From contig NZ_CP080413.1 in the NCBI RefSeq assembly GCF_019457475.1, positions 1,364,001 to 1,428,000 on the forward strand: a stretch of DNA of 64,000 bases, in the 5' to 3' direction. Every line of letters begins with the position of its first letter. The stretch's first letter is position 1. Of the stretch, positions 45,954 through 56,584 are shown one piece after another. Source of the DNA: Shewanella acanthi (GTDB lineage: Bacteria > Pseudomonadota > Gammaproteobacteria > Enterobacterales > Shewanellaceae). The notes beneath the pieces were generated by a model, which saw only the letters and a program-made list of their open reading frames with translations, searched no databases and had not been told where the DNA came from. A program made the translations under genes and the position numbers.

Positions 45954-47165
45954 ATGAAAAGAGTCGTGATCACCGGAATGGGTGTTGTTTCAAGTATCGG
46001 TAATAACAAGCAAGAAGTGAGTGAGTCACTCAAAGCGGGCCGTAGTGGTATTACTCATTCCGCTCAGTTTGAAGAAATGCAACTGCGTAGTCATGTATGG
46101 GGCAACATCAAATTAGATCCTTCTGAGCTAATTGACCGTAAAGCACTGCGTTTTATGGGTGATGCTGCGGCATATGCTTACATTGCAATGCAAGAAGCCA
46201 TTAACGATGCTCAGTTAACTGAAGAACAATATTCAAATCCACGCGTTGGTTTAGTGGCGGGCACCGGCGGTGCATCTTCTTCTAACCAAGTTCAAGCAGC
46301 CGACACACTGCGTGAAAAGGGTGTAAAACGCGTAGGTCCTTACATTGTGCCACGTATCATGTCGAGTACAGCCAGCGCGTGTTTAGCGACCCCGTTCAAA
46401 ATTAAAGGCATTAACTACTCGATCAGTTCAGCTTGTGCAACCAGTGCTCACTGTATTGGTCACGCCGTAGAACTTATCCAAATGGGTAAACAGGATATGG
46501 TGTTTGCCGGTGGTTCTGAGGAAGTGGATTGGACACTGACCATGGGTTTCGATGCAATGGGCGCGTTGTCGACTAAGTACAATGACACCCCAGAAAAAGC
46601 TTCTCGCACCTATGATGCGGACCGTGATGGTTTCGTCATTTCTGGCGGTGGCGGTATCTTAATTCTTGAGGAGTTGGAGCACGCTCTGGCTCGTGGCGCA
46701 AAAATCTACGCAGAAGTCGTCGGTTACGGTGCATCATCAGACGGTTACGACATGGTTGCCCCATCTGGCGAAGGCGCTGTGCGTTGTATGCAAATGGCTC
46801 TGGCCGATGTGGATACCCCAGTTGACTACGTTAACACCCACGGTACTTCTACCCCAGTAGGTGACGTACGTGAACTTGAAGCGCTGCGCACCGTATTTGG
46901 TGACAAGTGCCCACCGGTTGCATCGACTAAGTCTCTGACCGGTCACGCGTTAGGTGCTGCAGGCGTGCATGAAGCTATCTACAGCTTAATCATGATGGAA
47001 AATAACTTTATCGCCCCAAGCATTAACATCGACAACCTCGATGAAGCGGCGACCGACATGCCAATCGTACGTGAGTACCGTGAGGCAGAGCTGAACACTG
47101 TGATGAGCAACAGCTTCGGTTTCGGCGGTACTAACGCAACCTTAGTGATGCGTAAGTACAAATAA
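45954..47165 (+). CDS. fabB: Beta-ketoacyl-ACP synthase I FabB
   Basis: Elongates acyl-ACP and is needed for unsaturated fatty acid synthesis. The product is 403 residues from [16 protein letters not shown]. The triad is seen: cysteine in [11 protein letters not shown] (about 160), histidine in [12 protein letters not shown] (about 300), and histidine in [12 protein letters not shown] (about 335). I chose ATG 45954 by alignment with E. coli FabB; an upstream in-frame ATG at 45930 has the better ribosome site (AGG nine bases before) and would add MYTMDSNK. Divergent from mnmC. Confidence 0.96.
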   Translation: MKRVVITGMGVVSSIGNNKQEVSESLKAGRSGITHSAQFEEMQLRSHVWGNIKLDPSELIDRKALRFMGDAAAYAYIAMQEAINDAQLTEEQYSNPRVGLVAGTGGASSSNQVQAADTLREKGVKRVGPYIVPRIMSSTASACLATPFKIKGINYSISSACATSAHCIGHAVELIQMGKQDMVFAGGSEEVDWTLTMGFDAMGALSTKYNDTPEKASRTYDADRDGFVISGGGGILILEELEHALARGAKIYAEVVGYGASSDGYDMVAPSGEGAVRCMQMALADVDTPVDYVNTHGTSTPVGDVRELEALRTVFGDKCPPVASTKSLTGHALGAAGVHEAIYSLIMMENNFIAPSINIDNLDEAATDMPIVREYREAELNTVMSNSFGFGGTNATLVMRKYK

Positions 47166-47174
47166 GGCGTTAAA

Positions 47175-47210
47175 AATTAAAAAAGGAAGCCTAGGCTTCC
47201 TTTTTTAATT
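47175..47210 (+). terminator. Terminator of fabB
   Basis: AAAAAAGGAAGCC paired with GGCTTCCTTTTTT around a 2-base centre, within a longer A/T palindrome, 10 bp after the fabB stop. Confidence 0.94.
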
Positions 47211-47238
47211 GCCATTTCACGCCAATCTAGCTATTTGA

Positions 47239-47269
47239 TTGGTATCGCAATGCAAACTCTTGCTAGAAT
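47239..47269 (+). promoter_or_regulatory. Possible promoter of pdxB
   Basis: Extended -10 TGCTAGAAT (hexamer 47264-47269) with a weak -35 TTGGTA 19 bp upstream. It ends 46 bp before the pdxB ATG and just after the fabB terminator. Confidence 0.4.
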
Positions 47270-47315
47270 TCCCACACATTAAAGTCTTCACTCTAATATT
47301 TTAAGAACAGTACCC

Positions 47316-48446
47316 ATGAAGATTGTTGTCGATGAGAATATGCCCTTTGTTGCCCCCTTATTTGGTGAGCTAGGGGAAATCGTATCTGTGAATGGTCGTA
47401 CCTTAACTGCTCAGCAGGTAGCTGATGCAGATGTGTTGCTTGTACGCTCGGTAACAAAGGTCAATGCAGCTTTACTAGAGTCCAATCAAAAGCTTAAGTT
47501 TGTGGGCAGTGCTACTATCGGTACAGATCATGTGGATCTTGCCTACCTTGATGCGCGCAATATTCCTTTCTCGAATGCGCCAGGTTGTAATGCCACCGCC
47601 GTAGGCGAATTTGCTTTTATAGCTATGCTCGAATTAGCTCAGCGTTTTGATTCCTCACTAAAGGGCAAAGTGGTGGGGATTGTTGGCGCGGGCAATACCG
47701 GCACTGCGGCGGCAAAGTGCCTAGAAGCCTATGGTATTGAGGTTTTGCTAAACGACCCGATAAAAGAAGCGCAGGGCGATCCGCGTCAGTTTGTGAGTTT
47801 AGACGCGATTATGCAGCGCGCCGATATTATCAGTTTGCATGTGCCCATTACTCGCAGTGGTGAGCACAAAACCCATCATTTGTTTGATGAAGCGCGATTA
47901 AATGCACTTAAGCCTCATACTTGGCTGCTTAACTGTTGCCGTGGTGATGTTATTGATAACCAGGCGCTGATTAGGGTTAAACGTCAGCGGGACGATTTAA
48001 AACTGGTGCTTGATGTCTGGGAAGGTGAGCCAAATCCTCTGCCAGAGCTGGTGGCATTAGCCGAAATGGCCACGCCGCACATTGCCGGTTATAGCCTCGA
48101 AGGCAAAGCCCGCGGCACCTTTATGCTCTATCAAAAAGTATGTGAATTATTAACACTGCCAGCCACAAAAAATCTAACCGAACTTCTACCTCTTTTTAGA
48201 ATCGGCTCAATGCAATTAACGACTATACCCGATGAAAAAGGACTATTAGCGCTGGCGAGATGTGTCTACGATTTACGCGATGACGACAATCTCTTTCGAA
48301 AAACCTTTCTTAACGAGAATGGCTTTGACAAGATGAGAAAAAATCACAAACATCGTCGTGAATTTAGCGCTTTGGCGCTGGCTTACAAGGACCAATCTAA
48401 GGTAGATTGGTTATCCAATTTAGGTTTTTCAGGAGTCGGTCGGTAA
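47316..48446 (+). CDS. pdxB: Erythronate-4-phosphate dehydrogenase PdxB
   Basis: Second step of pyridoxal 5'-phosphate synthesis by the DXP-dependent route. The product is 376 residues, a D-2-hydroxyacid dehydrogenase fold with NAD motif [21 protein letters not shown] (about 114-134), then [10 protein letters not shown] and DVWEGEPNP around the catalytic residues, and the extra C-terminal dimerisation domain of PdxB. It is followed 2 bp later by the aspartate-semialdehyde dehydrogenase gene, as pdxB is followed by usg in E. coli. Confidence 0.96.
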   Translation: MKIVVDENMPFVAPLFGELGEIVSVNGRTLTAQQVADADVLLVRSVTKVNAALLESNQKLKFVGSATIGTDHVDLAYLDARNIPFSNAPGCNATAVGEFAFIAMLELAQRFDSSLKGKVVGIVGAGNTGTAAAKCLEAYGIEVLLNDPIKEAQGDPRQFVSLDAIMQRADIISLHVPITRSGEHKTHHLFDEARLNALKPHTWLLNCCRGDVIDNQALIRVKRQRDDLKLVLDVWEGEPNPLPELVALAEMATPHIAGYSLEGKARGTFMLYQKVCELLTLPATKNLTELLPLFRIGSMQLTTIPDEKGLLALARCVYDLRDDDNLFRKTFLNENGFDKMRKNHKHRREFSALALAYKDQSKVDWLSNLGFSGVGR

Positions 48447-48448
48447 TT

Positions 48449-49465
48449 ATGTCGCAGGAATTTAATGTTGTCGTTTTAGGTGCATCGGGCGCAGTGGGTC
48501 AAACTATGATTGAGATCCTCGAAGAGCGTAATTTCCCGGTTGCTAACTTATACCCTTTAGCCAGTAGCCGCAGCGCCGGTGAAACGGTCAGCTTCCATGG
48601 CAAACAAGTTACCATTTTGGACGTCGAAACCTTCGATTGGAGTCAAGCGCAATTAGGTTTCTTCTCTGCCGGTGGCGATGTATCGGCCAAGTGGGCACCT
48701 ATCGCCGCTGAAGCAGGTTGTGTGGTGATTGATAACACCTCACACTTCCGCTACGACATTGATATCCCACTGGTTGTACCTGAGGTTAACCCTCATGCGA
48801 TTGCCGATTTCCGCAACCGTAACATCATCGCCAACCCGAACTGCTCAACCATTCAAATGCTGGTGGCACTTAAGCCAATTTATGATACCTATGGCATCAG
48901 CCGCATCAACGTTGCGACTTACCAGTCAGTGTCTGGCACGGGTAAACAGGCGATCGAAGAATTAGCAAGACAGTGCACTAAACTGCTGCAAGGTCTGCCA
49001 GCAGAAGCGGAAGTGTATCCAAAGCAAATCGCATTCAATGTGTTACCACAAATCGATAAGTTTATGGATAACGACTACACCAAAGAAGAAATGAAAATGG
49101 TGTGGGAAACCCAAAAGATTTTCGGTGATGACGACATTCTTGTAAACGCGACCGCGGTGCGTGTACCTGTGTTCTACGGTCACTCTGAAGCCGTACACAT
49201 CGAAACTCGCCAAGTCGCCGATGCAGAAGATATTAAAGCTTTACTGCGTAATGCCGAAGGAGTGGTATTGTTTGAATCGAATGACGATTATCCAACGGCC
49301 GTAACCCACGCTGCAGGAACTGACCCTGTATATGTTGGCCGCGTGCGCAAGGATATCTCCCATTCACACGGTATTAACCTGTGGGTGGTATCAGACAACA
49401 TTCGTAAGGGCGCAGCCTTAAACAGTGTTCAAATTGCAGAGATTTTAGTGAGAGATTACTACTAA
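48449..49465 (+). CDS. asd: Aspartate-semialdehyde dehydrogenase
   Basis: Converts aspartyl-4-phosphate to the semialdehyde with NADPH, at the branch to lysine, threonine and methionine. The product is 338 residues with NADP motif VLGASGAVGQTM, catalytic cysteine in ANPNCSTIQML (about residue 132) and the substrate motif RVPVFYGHSEAVHIE. The position corresponds to usg-1 in E. coli, but both active-site motifs are intact here, so it is likely a functional enzyme. It starts at 48449, 2 bp after the pdxB stop. Confidence 0.93.
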   Translation: MSQEFNVVVLGASGAVGQTMIEILEERNFPVANLYPLASSRSAGETVSFHGKQVTILDVETFDWSQAQLGFFSAGGDVSAKWAPIAAEAGCVVIDNTSHFRYDIDIPLVVPEVNPHAIADFRNRNIIANPNCSTIQMLVALKPIYDTYGISRINVATYQSVSGTGKQAIEELARQCTKLLQGLPAEAEVYPKQIAFNVLPQIDKFMDNDYTKEEMKMVWETQKIFGDDDILVNATAVRVPVFYGHSEAVHIETRQVADAEDIKALLRNAEGVVLFESNDDYPTAVTHAAGTDPVYVGRVRKDISHSHGINLWVVSDNIRKGAALNSVQIAEILVRDYY

Positions 49466-49495
49466 TCTTTTTATTGCAAGTTAGCGTACTGTATA

Positions 49496-49521
49496 AGCCT
49501 GCTGTCAGCAGGCTTTTTTTA
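49496..49521 (+). terminator. Terminator of pdxB-asd
   Basis: AGCCTGC / GCAGGCT with a short loop and seven T residues, about 30 bp after the asd stop. Confidence 0.9.
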
Positions 49522-49643
49522 TTTTACAATTGTGGACAGTAGCAGGGCATAGATTTCTAGTTTATAGTAATCTCAATAAATACAATTGCCTAAAGCCCGT
49601 TATCAGAGTGATAACTATTATTGCGCTTCAAAGGGAAGGATTG

Positions 49644-52600
49644 ATGAAATTTCGCACTTCGTATCTGGTTGGCCTTGTGGCCTCTGCTCTCGCTGTTTCT
49701 TCTACCACTTATTTTATCGATCCTGCTGTTGCCGCTGATACCCCCCCCGTCAAACCCTTGAAAATCATGGGCCCCGACGGACAAATTCGCCAAGTAAATC
49801 ATCAATATGGACCTACGACTTCTAGGGACACATTTTGGAGTATTGCCCAAAAAGTGCGCCCCGATTCCAGTGTCAGTGTCTATCAGGTGATGGCGGCGGT
49901 GTTTGATGCCAACCCCCATGCCTTTAATTCCGATAATTACAATAGTTTAGAAAAGGGAATGATACTGCTCATCCCGCCTAAAGAGGTAATGCTTGCAATT
50001 CCAAACGGCGAAGCGATTGCCCGCGCTGAGCGCAGCGATCGCTTAGCCAAAAGTGGGGCAAAAAGTACTAGCAAACAAACCAAACCTGCGCCTAAGGCGA
50101 CTCAACCTAAGACTGAGCCTGTTAGCACGCCAGTCATCACCAATGTGCAGCCGCAAACTGAGCCTAAATCCCAAACTGATGTGAAGCCACAACCTACCAC
50201 TGTGGCGCCTATCACTGCGGCTGAAACGACTAAAGCCGAACCTAAGATGTTGAGCTCAGATTTAACGGCTCGCCTCGAAGCTGCAGAAAGCAAAATTCTA
50301 TCCCTTACTGATGAGTTGGCCCGCACGCAGGATCAATTGTCAGTGCGTAATACCGATGTTGAAGCACTTAAAGCTAAGGTTGAAGAATTAAACCAACAAA
50401 TCGCCGTACTCGAAGAAACCCTTCAGGCGTCTAAGAAACAAAATCTTGCCCTTAAAGCCGAAGTCGAAGCGGCCCAGCAAACTCCAAATACCGTCGATGA
50501 ACCTGCTGAAGCCATGCAAGAAATGCCCGCTGAAGCCGATGATTTATGGCGCACCTTAGTCAACAATCCCATGTTGCTTAGCTTAGCGGCAGTGATCCCT
50601 GCATTATTGCTGTTAGCTTTAGTGTTCGTCATGTTACGTCGCAGACGCAACAAGGCGCGTAAGCAATTAGAAGTTCAGTCTAAAACCATGGCAGCGACGG
50701 CCGCTTCTGGGGCAGCTGTAACAGCGGCCAGCGTTAATGCGATGGAGGAAGATCATTTTGGTGATATGGCAGTGCATTTAGATACGGATCACGCTGATTC
50801 TATCGACAGCCTGCTCGATGTCAGCAGTGTGGATCTCGCCCCTGAAATTGATATGTCCGATAATGCCAATAGCTTGGACATTCCAGAGGAAATGTTTGCC
50901 AGCCAAGGTGTAGCAGAGGAGCCACAATTTACCGAGGATGAAGGTCAGTCTCTGGACGATCTTTGGGCCGAGGCTATGGGCGATCAGGAAGCAGCCCAAG
51001 AAGAGAAGATTGATCCAAGTAATATTCTTGCTGAGGAGGATCTTGATGCCTTACTCGCGGGCTTAGAAACGGACGAGCCATCTCCAGAGGAGAGCGATGT
51101 CCAGCTGAGCGAGCCCGACGATTCGGCAAACGATGCCGAAGACGAAACCGTTGAAACCGAGGCCGAGGAAGATTTGGGTGCGGCCATTGCCGCTGAACTC
51201 GATGAGGAACTTGGCAGCGACAACGACGATGTCGATGATATCGATGCTCTGTTGGCAAGTTTTGATACACCCACTGTAACTGAAACCACAGTGGCACAAA
51301 CCGAGTCTGATCCCGTTGCTGCGCCAAGTGCAGATGATTTAGCCGATGAGATTGCGGCTGAGCTCGACGGTGAATTTGATGAGATGGGCGTTGCAGATAA
51401 CGATGATATCGATGCCTTGCTCGCAGGGTTTGACTCTCCGGTCGCTAAGGTGGCAGAGCCTGAAGCTGTGACCCCTGAAGAAGCGTCTGTTGTCGCATCT
51501 GTATTCGATACAGCGCTGAGCGAAGATGATGTCAGTGAAGAAGCCCTTTTAGCGACCCAAGCCACGCAAGATGAAGATCTTGAGGCACTCCTTGCGGGCT
51601 TTAACACTGAAGCCGCAATTGCTGAGCCGATTGTAGAGGAAAGTACGCCAGCTATTGAATTTGATAAAAAGCCTAGTCTGCAGGATGAGATCGCCGCTGA
51701 ACTGGAAAGCGCTATCCCAGAAGATATCACTGAAGATGCTAGTGATGAAGACACCAGTTTAGATTCACTGTTGGCAGAATTTGACCTGCCCGAGCAAGCC
51801 GTAGCCGAAGATGATGATTTCAACTTCGATATGGAAACTGCGCAAGCGGCAGCCGTTGGTGCTGCAAGGCAAGTGGATGACAGTGATGAAGAAATTATTC
51901 CTTTCAAGGAAAAAGAATCTTCATTCTTTAACGATTTAAAATCCAGTAAGGCGAAAGATTCGAACGTGTTGGACTGGGACGGCGATCTTGGGATGACACC
52001 TGAAGCACAGTCAAAAGATCCAGAAGTGGTTTATACCAAGAAGAAAGCGCCGGTAGAAGACTTAACCTCAGACTTAGGTAATGATTTTGCTAAAGGGTTA
52101 AACTTCACAACCGATGATGACCTCGGCGCCGTTGTCGATTTGAACACCGACGTTGAGCTCAGTGATGATAATGTGCTGGCAGCATTTGCAGCTCATGAAA
52201 GTATTGAAGAAGAGATCCTAACGCCTGAGGACAGCTTTGCCCTTGATGATGAGCACACCCTCACCGTCGATGAAGCCTTAGCGGCCCTCGATGCTAAGGA
52301 GTCACGTAAACCAAAGAAATTTACGTCAGATAATGACCTGAGTAGCTTCCAAGATGAAAATGGCTTCATTGATATCGAGAAACTCTTAAGCGATGCGGAT
52401 CAGGACGCTACAGAGAGTGATCTCTATCCTGAAGTGGATGTGGAAATGAGCGATGTGGGCGCGTTGATCGGCGATGCGGCGATGATCGACGTTGATGACG
52501 AGGAAAACTCAGTCAATGCCAAATTAGACCTTGCCCGTGCATACATTGAGATTGAAGACAAAGACAGTGCCAAGGCGCTGCTTAAGGAAGTTCAAATCGA

Positions 52601-52655
52601 TGGCAACGATCGTCAACAGGATGAAGCCGGTCGTTTGCTTAAAGAGTTAGGATAA
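49644..52655 (+). CDS. fimV: FimV/HubP-like polar-organising protein
   Basis: A 1003-residue bitopic inner-membrane protein related to Pseudomonas FimV and Vibrio HubP, which place pole-specific proteins. Order: signal peptide ([20 protein letters not shown], to about 31), a LysM-like peptidoglycan-binding part ([22 protein letters not shown], about 62-120), a coiled coil (about 205-290), a membrane helix (about 310-330, [19 protein letters not shown]), an acidic cytoplasmic region with repeats such as [11 protein letters not shown], and the FimV C-terminal TPR motif ([23 protein letters not shown]). I chose ATG 49644 with GGAAGGA. Confidence 0.93.
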   Translation: MKFRTSYLVGLVASALAVSSTTYFIDPAVAADTPPVKPLKIMGPDGQIRQVNHQYGPTTSRDTFWSIAQKVRPDSSVSVYQVMAAVFDANPHAFNSDNYNSLEKGMILLIPPKEVMLAIPNGEAIARAERSDRLAKSGAKSTSKQTKPAPKATQPKTEPVSTPVITNVQPQTEPKSQTDVKPQPTTVAPITAAETTKAEPKMLSSDLTARLEAAESKILSLTDELARTQDQLSVRNTDVEALKAKVEELNQQIAVLEETLQASKKQNLALKAEVEAAQQTPNTVDEPAEAMQEMPAEADDLWRTLVNNPMLLSLAAVIPALLLLALVFVMLRRRRNKARKQLEVQSKTMAATAASGAAVTAASVNAMEEDHFGDMAVHLDTDHADSIDSLLDVSSVDLAPEIDMSDNANSLDIPEEMFASQGVAEEPQFTEDEGQSLDDLWAEAMGDQEAAQEEKIDPSNILAEEDLDALLAGLETDEPSPEESDVQLSEPDDSANDAEDETVETEAEEDLGAAIAAELDEELGSDNDDVDDIDALLASFDTPTVTETTVAQTESDPVAAPSADDLADEIAAELDGEFDEMGVADNDDIDALLAGFDSPVAKVAEPEAVTPEEASVVASVFDTALSEDDVSEEALLATQATQDEDLEALLAGFNTEAAIAEPIVEESTPAIEFDKKPSLQDEIAAELESAIPEDITEDASDEDTSLDSLLAEFDLPEQAVAEDDDFNFDMETAQAAAVGAARQVDDSDEEIIPFKEKESSFFNDLKSSKAKDSNVLDWDGDLGMTPEAQSKDPEVVYTKKKAPVEDLTSDLGNDFAKGLNFTTDDDLGAVVDLNTDVELSDDNVLAAFAAHESIEEEILTPEDSFALDDEHTLTVDEALAALDAKESRKPKKFTSDNDLSSFQDENGFIDIEKLLSDADQDATESDLYPEVDVEMSDVGALIGDAAMIDVDDEENSVNAKLDLARAYIEIEDKDSAKALLKEVQIDGNDRQQDEAGRLLKELG

Positions 52656-52671
52656 TATTTTCAATAGACGT

Positions 52672-52698
52672 AACGGCGCTGATTGCGCCGTTTTTTTT
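52672..52698 (+). terminator. Terminator of fimV
   Basis: AACGGCGC, loop TGATT, GCGCCGTT, then a run of T, 17 bp after the fimV stop. Confidence 0.92.
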
Positions 52699-52710
52699 AT
52701 GGGATGCTGT

Positions 52711-52718
52711 GATAAAAT
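52711..52718 (+). promoter_or_regulatory. Possible -10 element for truA
   Basis: GATAAAAT after TGT, followed by GCGCCGC, 33 bp before the truA ATG. The -35 would fall in the T-run of the fimV terminator, so support is limited. Confidence 0.3.
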
Positions 52719-52750
52719 GCGCCGCTAAATTAACTGTGAGGATGTGTGGG

Positions 52751-53536
52751 ATGCGGATTGCATTAGGTATTGAATATGACGGAAGTGGTTATTTCGGTTG
52801 GCAACGTCAGGCCGAAGTCGATTCAGTACAGGGGCAATTAGAGCAGGCGCTCTCGAAAGTCGCCAATGAGCCAATCAGTCTGTTCTGCGCCGGTAGAACC
52901 GATGCGGGCGTGCATGCGACAGGGCAGGTGGTGCATTTTGATACCAATGCCATTCGCAACGAAGGTGCTTGGACCTTAGGGGTTAATGCCAATCTTCCCG
53001 ACAATATTGCCGTGCGCTGGGCAAAGGAAGTGGATGAGAGTTTCCACGCCCGCTTCACAGCTACTGCTCGCCGTTACCGTTATGTGATTTATAACCATAA
53101 CTTCCGTCCTGGCATCTTACGCAGTGGTGTGAGCCATTACCACGGCGATATCGACGCCGATAAAATGCATATTGCCGCTCAAGCGCTACTCGGCGAGCAG
53201 GACTTTACCAGTTTTCGCGCGATTCAATGTCAATCTAATACCCCATTTCGCAATGTCCATAGTGTCAAAGTCACCCGCCAAGGCATGTATGTGATTGTGG
53301 ATATTGCCGCCAATGCCTTCCTGCACCATATGGTGCGTAATATTGTGGGCTCTTTGCTGGAGATTGGTCTTGGTAATCAACCTTTGACTTGGATGGCGGA
53401 TTTACTGGCATTAAAAGACCGGAATCTTGCTGCGGCCACCGCTAAGCCGAACGGGCTTTATCTGGTCGATGTGACTTATCCAGAACAATACCAATTACCT
53501 AAGTTGGCTCTAGGGCCACTGTTTATGCTGGATTAA
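52751..53536 (+). CDS. truA: tRNA pseudouridine(38-40) synthase TruA
   Basis: Makes pseudouridine at positions 38-40 in the anticodon stem of many tRNAs. The product is 261 residues. The catalytic aspartate is in [18 protein letters not shown] (about residue 53); the N-terminus is [21 protein letters not shown] chose ATG 52751, though an in-frame ATG at 52742 is equally near to GTGAGG. No accD lies between this gene and folC, unlike the E. coli order. Confidence 0.95.
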   Translation: MRIALGIEYDGSGYFGWQRQAEVDSVQGQLEQALSKVANEPISLFCAGRTDAGVHATGQVVHFDTNAIRNEGAWTLGVNANLPDNIAVRWAKEVDESFHARFTATARRYRYVIYNHNFRPGILRSGVSHYHGDIDADKMHIAAQALLGEQDFTSFRAIQCQSNTPFRNVHSVKVTRQGMYVIVDIAANAFLHHMVRNIVGSLLEIGLGNQPLTWMADLLALKDRNLAAATAKPNGLYLVDVTYPEQYQLPKLALGPLFMLD

Positions 53537-53628
53537 TATGGCATAGGTTTTCAGCAGCTAAACGCCGAGCACTTAAAGATAAGTACCTAAATATAAGCAG
53601 TACAGCATTTTTGAATAAGGAACGACAG

Positions 53629-54900
53629 ATGCTTCCAGTCCCTGCGGCCAATGCAGCCTTAAGTCAGTGGTTAGACTACCTACTCTCGATTCACCCAACG
53701 GAAATCGATATGGGATTAACTCGGGTATCTAAGGTCGCTAAGCGCTTAAATCTGCTCGATTTAGGCAAGACGAAAATCGTCACCGTTGGCGGTACCAATG
53801 GCAAGGGCACAACCTGCGCCATGCTTGAAAACATCCTGCGTTTAGCAGGATACAGCGTAGGCGTTTATAGCTCGCCCCATATGCTTAAGTTTAACGAAAG
53901 GGTGCGTATCAATGGCGACGATGCGCCCGATGACGCCTTTGTCAAAGCCTTTGAACAAATTGAAGTCGCGCGCGCTGAAACATCGTTAACCTTTTTCGAA
54001 TACGCCACCCTGGCGGGATTAATCCTTTTTAAAGCCGCTGACTTAGATGTAGTGATTTTGGAAGTGGGCCTTGGTGGCCGCCTCGATGCCACTAATATGG
54101 TTGATGCTGATATTAGCGTGGTGACTTCAGTCGATTTAGACCATGAAAGCTATTTGGGTAACACACGTGAATTGGTAGGCCGTGAAAAAGCCGGCATTTT
54201 TCGCGCGGGCAAACCAGCCATCGTGGGTGAGCCTAATTTGCCCCATACGGTGAATGATGTGGCAAAGGATGTTGGCGCCTACTTGTACCGAGTGGGTACT
54301 GAATTTAATTTTCAACAAACCCGAGATACTTGGTCCTTTGACGGTAAAACCTTTGAATTTACCGGTTTACGCTTACCCACTTTGCCATTACCGAATGCGG
54401 CAACGGTACTTGCGATTGTCGAGCACGGCTGGCCGCATCTTTCTCAAGATATTATCGACGAGGGCATTCGCTCTGCGCGTTTAACTGGGCGATTAGAGCA
54501 AGTAAACGAGGCGCCGTTGATTCTGCTCGATGTCGCCCATAATCCCCATGCGGCTCGCTTTTTGGTGAAGCAACTCAGCCCCATAGTTAAAGGGCGCAAG
54601 GTGTTTGCCCTTTGCGGCATGTTAAAGGATAAGGATATTGGCGGGGTATTGCCCGTCGTGGCGCCTTTGGTCGATGCGTGGTATTTAGTGAGCCTGTCGG
54701 GCGAGCGTGGCGCCAGTGCTGAATTGCTGCGCCAAACCTTAAGCGATAGCACCGATGCCACACTGTTTGACGATATCGCCAGTGCATGGAATAGATTAAA
54801 AGCGCAAATTCAGCCCGATGATGTGGTAATTGTGTTTGGCTCCTTTTACACTGTGGCAGGATTTAAGTCTCTCTTTACGCAGGATAACCGTTTTGTCTAG
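53629..54900 (+). CDS. folC: Dihydrofolate synthase / folylpolyglutamate synthase FolC
   Basis: Adds glutamate to dihydropteroate and then chains glutamates onto folates, using ATP. The product is 423 residues. The Mur-ligase-type ATP motif is VTVGGTNGKGTTCAMLENIL (about 51-70), and the second motif is SVDLDHESYLGNT. I chose ATG 53629 with AAGGA upstream; an in-frame TTG at 53611 is less likely. Its stop overlaps the dedD start by 8 bp. Confidence 0.95.
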   Translation: MLPVPAANAALSQWLDYLLSIHPTEIDMGLTRVSKVAKRLNLLDLGKTKIVTVGGTNGKGTTCAMLENILRLAGYSVGVYSSPHMLKFNERVRINGDDAPDDAFVKAFEQIEVARAETSLTFFEYATLAGLILFKAADLDVVILEVGLGGRLDATNMVDADISVVTSVDLDHESYLGNTRELVGREKAGIFRAGKPAIVGEPNLPHTVNDVAKDVGAYLYRVGTEFNFQQTRDTWSFDGKTFEFTGLRLPTLPLPNAATVLAIVEHGWPHLSQDIIDEGIRSARLTGRLEQVNEAPLILLDVAHNPHAARFLVKQLSPIVKGRKVFALCGMLKDKDIGGVLPVVAPLVDAWYLVSLSGERGASAELLRQTLSDSTDATLFDDIASAWNRLKAQIQPDDVVIVFGSFYTVAGFKSLFTQDNRFV

Positions 54901-55768
54901 CCAGTTTCATAATCGTTTAGTTGGCACTGTGGTGCTTGCCGCCCTAGGGGTGATTTTTTTACCAGATGTTTTAGACGGTAAAAAAGAGCTCAAGGAAGAA
55001 CAGTTTGCAGAAATTCCATTACGACCAGCTACTGCTTCGCAGCCCAATACCCAAGAAATGTTTGAGGTATTAACTGCCGAAGAGGTTAATGCTCTTGAGG
55101 GCAGCGATCCAGTGGTGATTGAAGCGGGGGATGAAGATGCGTTGGCAAGTGCTGTTTCGACTTTGCCAGCAAAAGAAACTCAAGCCAAAGCGGATGCAAA
55201 AGCAAGCAAGACTGAGTCAAAACCTGAGTTGAAAACCGAAGTCGCCAAAGCGGATAGCGCTAAGGTGAAATCTGAGCCTGTTAAAGCGGAGCCGACAAAA
55301 GCGCAGACCGCAAAGGTTGAGCCTAAGAAAGACGTAACAAAAACTGCGACTAAGACTGAAACATCGAAGACAGAATCCGCTAAAAAGTCTGAAGTGAAGC
55401 CCGTGATTGTGGCCAAGGCTGATGGCAGTAAAACCACCTCTAAAACTGAACCAACTAAAACCGCTGTGACTAAAACGGTGAAGGACGATGAAATCCGAGT
55501 GGTGAGTCGTGAGAGTCTAAAGAGCAGTTTGACATTGCAATTGGGCGCCTTTAGTAATGCGGCGAACGTTAAGGCGTTAGTGGCCCAATTGCGTCAAAAA
55601 GGCTTTAAAGCGTACACAATTCCAACCACTCCACGGGATGGTGTGCTAACTAAAGTCTTCGTTGGCCCCGATGTTTCTGAGGCAAAATTGAAGAAAATGC
55701 AACAGGATATCGAGAGTCAAATGAACTTGAAGGGGCGGATTGTACCTTTTAATCCCTTAGAGTCTTAA
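54893..55768 (+). CDS. dedD: DedD family SPOR-domain cell-division protein
   Basis: An inner-membrane protein that binds denuded septal peptidoglycan through a C-terminal SPOR domain. The 291-residue product has one N-terminal helix (LVGTVVLAALGVIFLPDVLDG, family signature), a long Lys/Thr/Ala/Glu linker (about 95-210), and the SPOR domain at about 215-290 (LTLQLGAFSNAANVKALVAQLRQ). I set the start at TTG 54893, since SSQFHNRLVGT matches the E. coli DedD N-terminus; it overlaps folC by 8 bp. It precedes cvpA, as in E. coli. Confidence 0.93.
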   Translation: MSSQFHNRLVGTVVLAALGVIFLPDVLDGKKELKEEQFAEIPLRPATASQPNTQEMFEVLTAEEVNALEGSDPVVIEAGDEDALASAVSTLPAKETQAKADAKASKTESKPELKTEVAKADSAKVKSEPVKAEPTKAQTAKVEPKKDVTKTATKTETSKTESAKKSEVKPVIVAKADGSKTTSKTEPTKTAVTKTVKDDEIRVVSRESLKSSLTLQLGAFSNAANVKALVAQLRQKGFKAYTIPTTPRDGVLTKVFVGPDVSEAKLKKMQQDIESQMNLKGRIVPFNPLES

Positions 55769-55880
55769 TCGCGATTTTCCGCAAAACAGAACTGATTTAT
55801 TTGCCTTTGAAGGGGTGAGAATCATTTCAGTCTCTGGTAGAATCGCGCCGTCTTAAAGCCTATGCTGGAAAGCCATCTCA

Positions 55881-56369
55881 ATGGTTTGGATTGATTACGC
55901 TATCATGTTTGTCATCGGGTTATCGACTCTCATCAGTCTGATCCGAGGATTTGCCAAAGAAGCCATGTCGCTCGTGGTATGGTTCGTGGCCTTTTTTGTT
56001 GCCAGCCAATTTTATCAAGACCTCGCCGTTTACTTAACGCAGGTAAACGATGAGGTGCTTCGCAATGGGATCGCCATTGCCATTCTCTTTATCACCACCT
56101 TAATTCTCGGCGCCCTCGTTAACTACGTTATTGGGCAATTAGTCGTTAAAACCGGATTATCAGGTACCGACAGACTGCTTGGCGTTTGTTTTGGTGCGAT
56201 CAGGGGTGCTCTTATTGTTAGCGCCCTATTGTTTTTTATGGACGCTTTTACAGGTGCCCCCAACGCTCAATGGTGGAAGGACTCCGTATTAGTGCCTGAA
56301 TTTGGCGTTGTAATCCAATGGTTTTTTAACTATTTGGAAAACACCTCCAGCTTTGTACCCAAAATATAA
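55881..56369 (+). CDS. cvpA: Colicin V production family membrane protein CvpA
   Basis: A 162-residue membrane protein with four helices, starting [27 protein letters not shown], the family signature. Needed for colicin V export in E. coli, but its normal role is still debated (envelope stress, bile resistance). It lies 112 bp after dedD and precedes purF, the conserved partner, here with a gap of 215 bp. Confidence 0.94.
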   Translation: MVWIDYAIMFVIGLSTLISLIRGFAKEAMSLVVWFVAFFVASQFYQDLAVYLTQVNDEVLRNGIAIAILFITTLILGALVNYVIGQLVVKTGLSGTDRLLGVCFGAIRGALIVSALLFFMDAFTGAPNAQWWKDSVLVPEFGVVIQWFFNYLENTSSFVPKI

Positions 56370-56430
56370 AAATATAAATAAATTTATCCTAAGTGATGAA
56401 GCGCAAGTAGGAATCGAGGCTGTGAAGCTT

Positions 56431-56459
56431 CAGGTTAAGGTGGTAAGCACCTTAACCTG
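56431..56459 (+). other. Perfect stem-loop upstream of purF
   Basis: CAGGTTAAGGTG, loop GTAAG, CACCTTAACCTG: 12 paired bases without a mismatch, in the 215-bp cvpA-purF gap. It has no T-run after it (ATAGTGTATAC follows), so it is not a standard terminator. It may be an attenuator or an RNA-processing site in the cvpA-purF message. Confidence 0.6.
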
Positions 56460-56584
56460 ATAGTGTATACAACGTCGATGTTAGGCGAGGCAGCACTGGT
56501 GTTAGGGCCAGATGATTAATTCGTCTTTTACTTATATTTCAACATGAAGGTGCATAGAACATCTTAAAATGAGGAAGCTTACCC

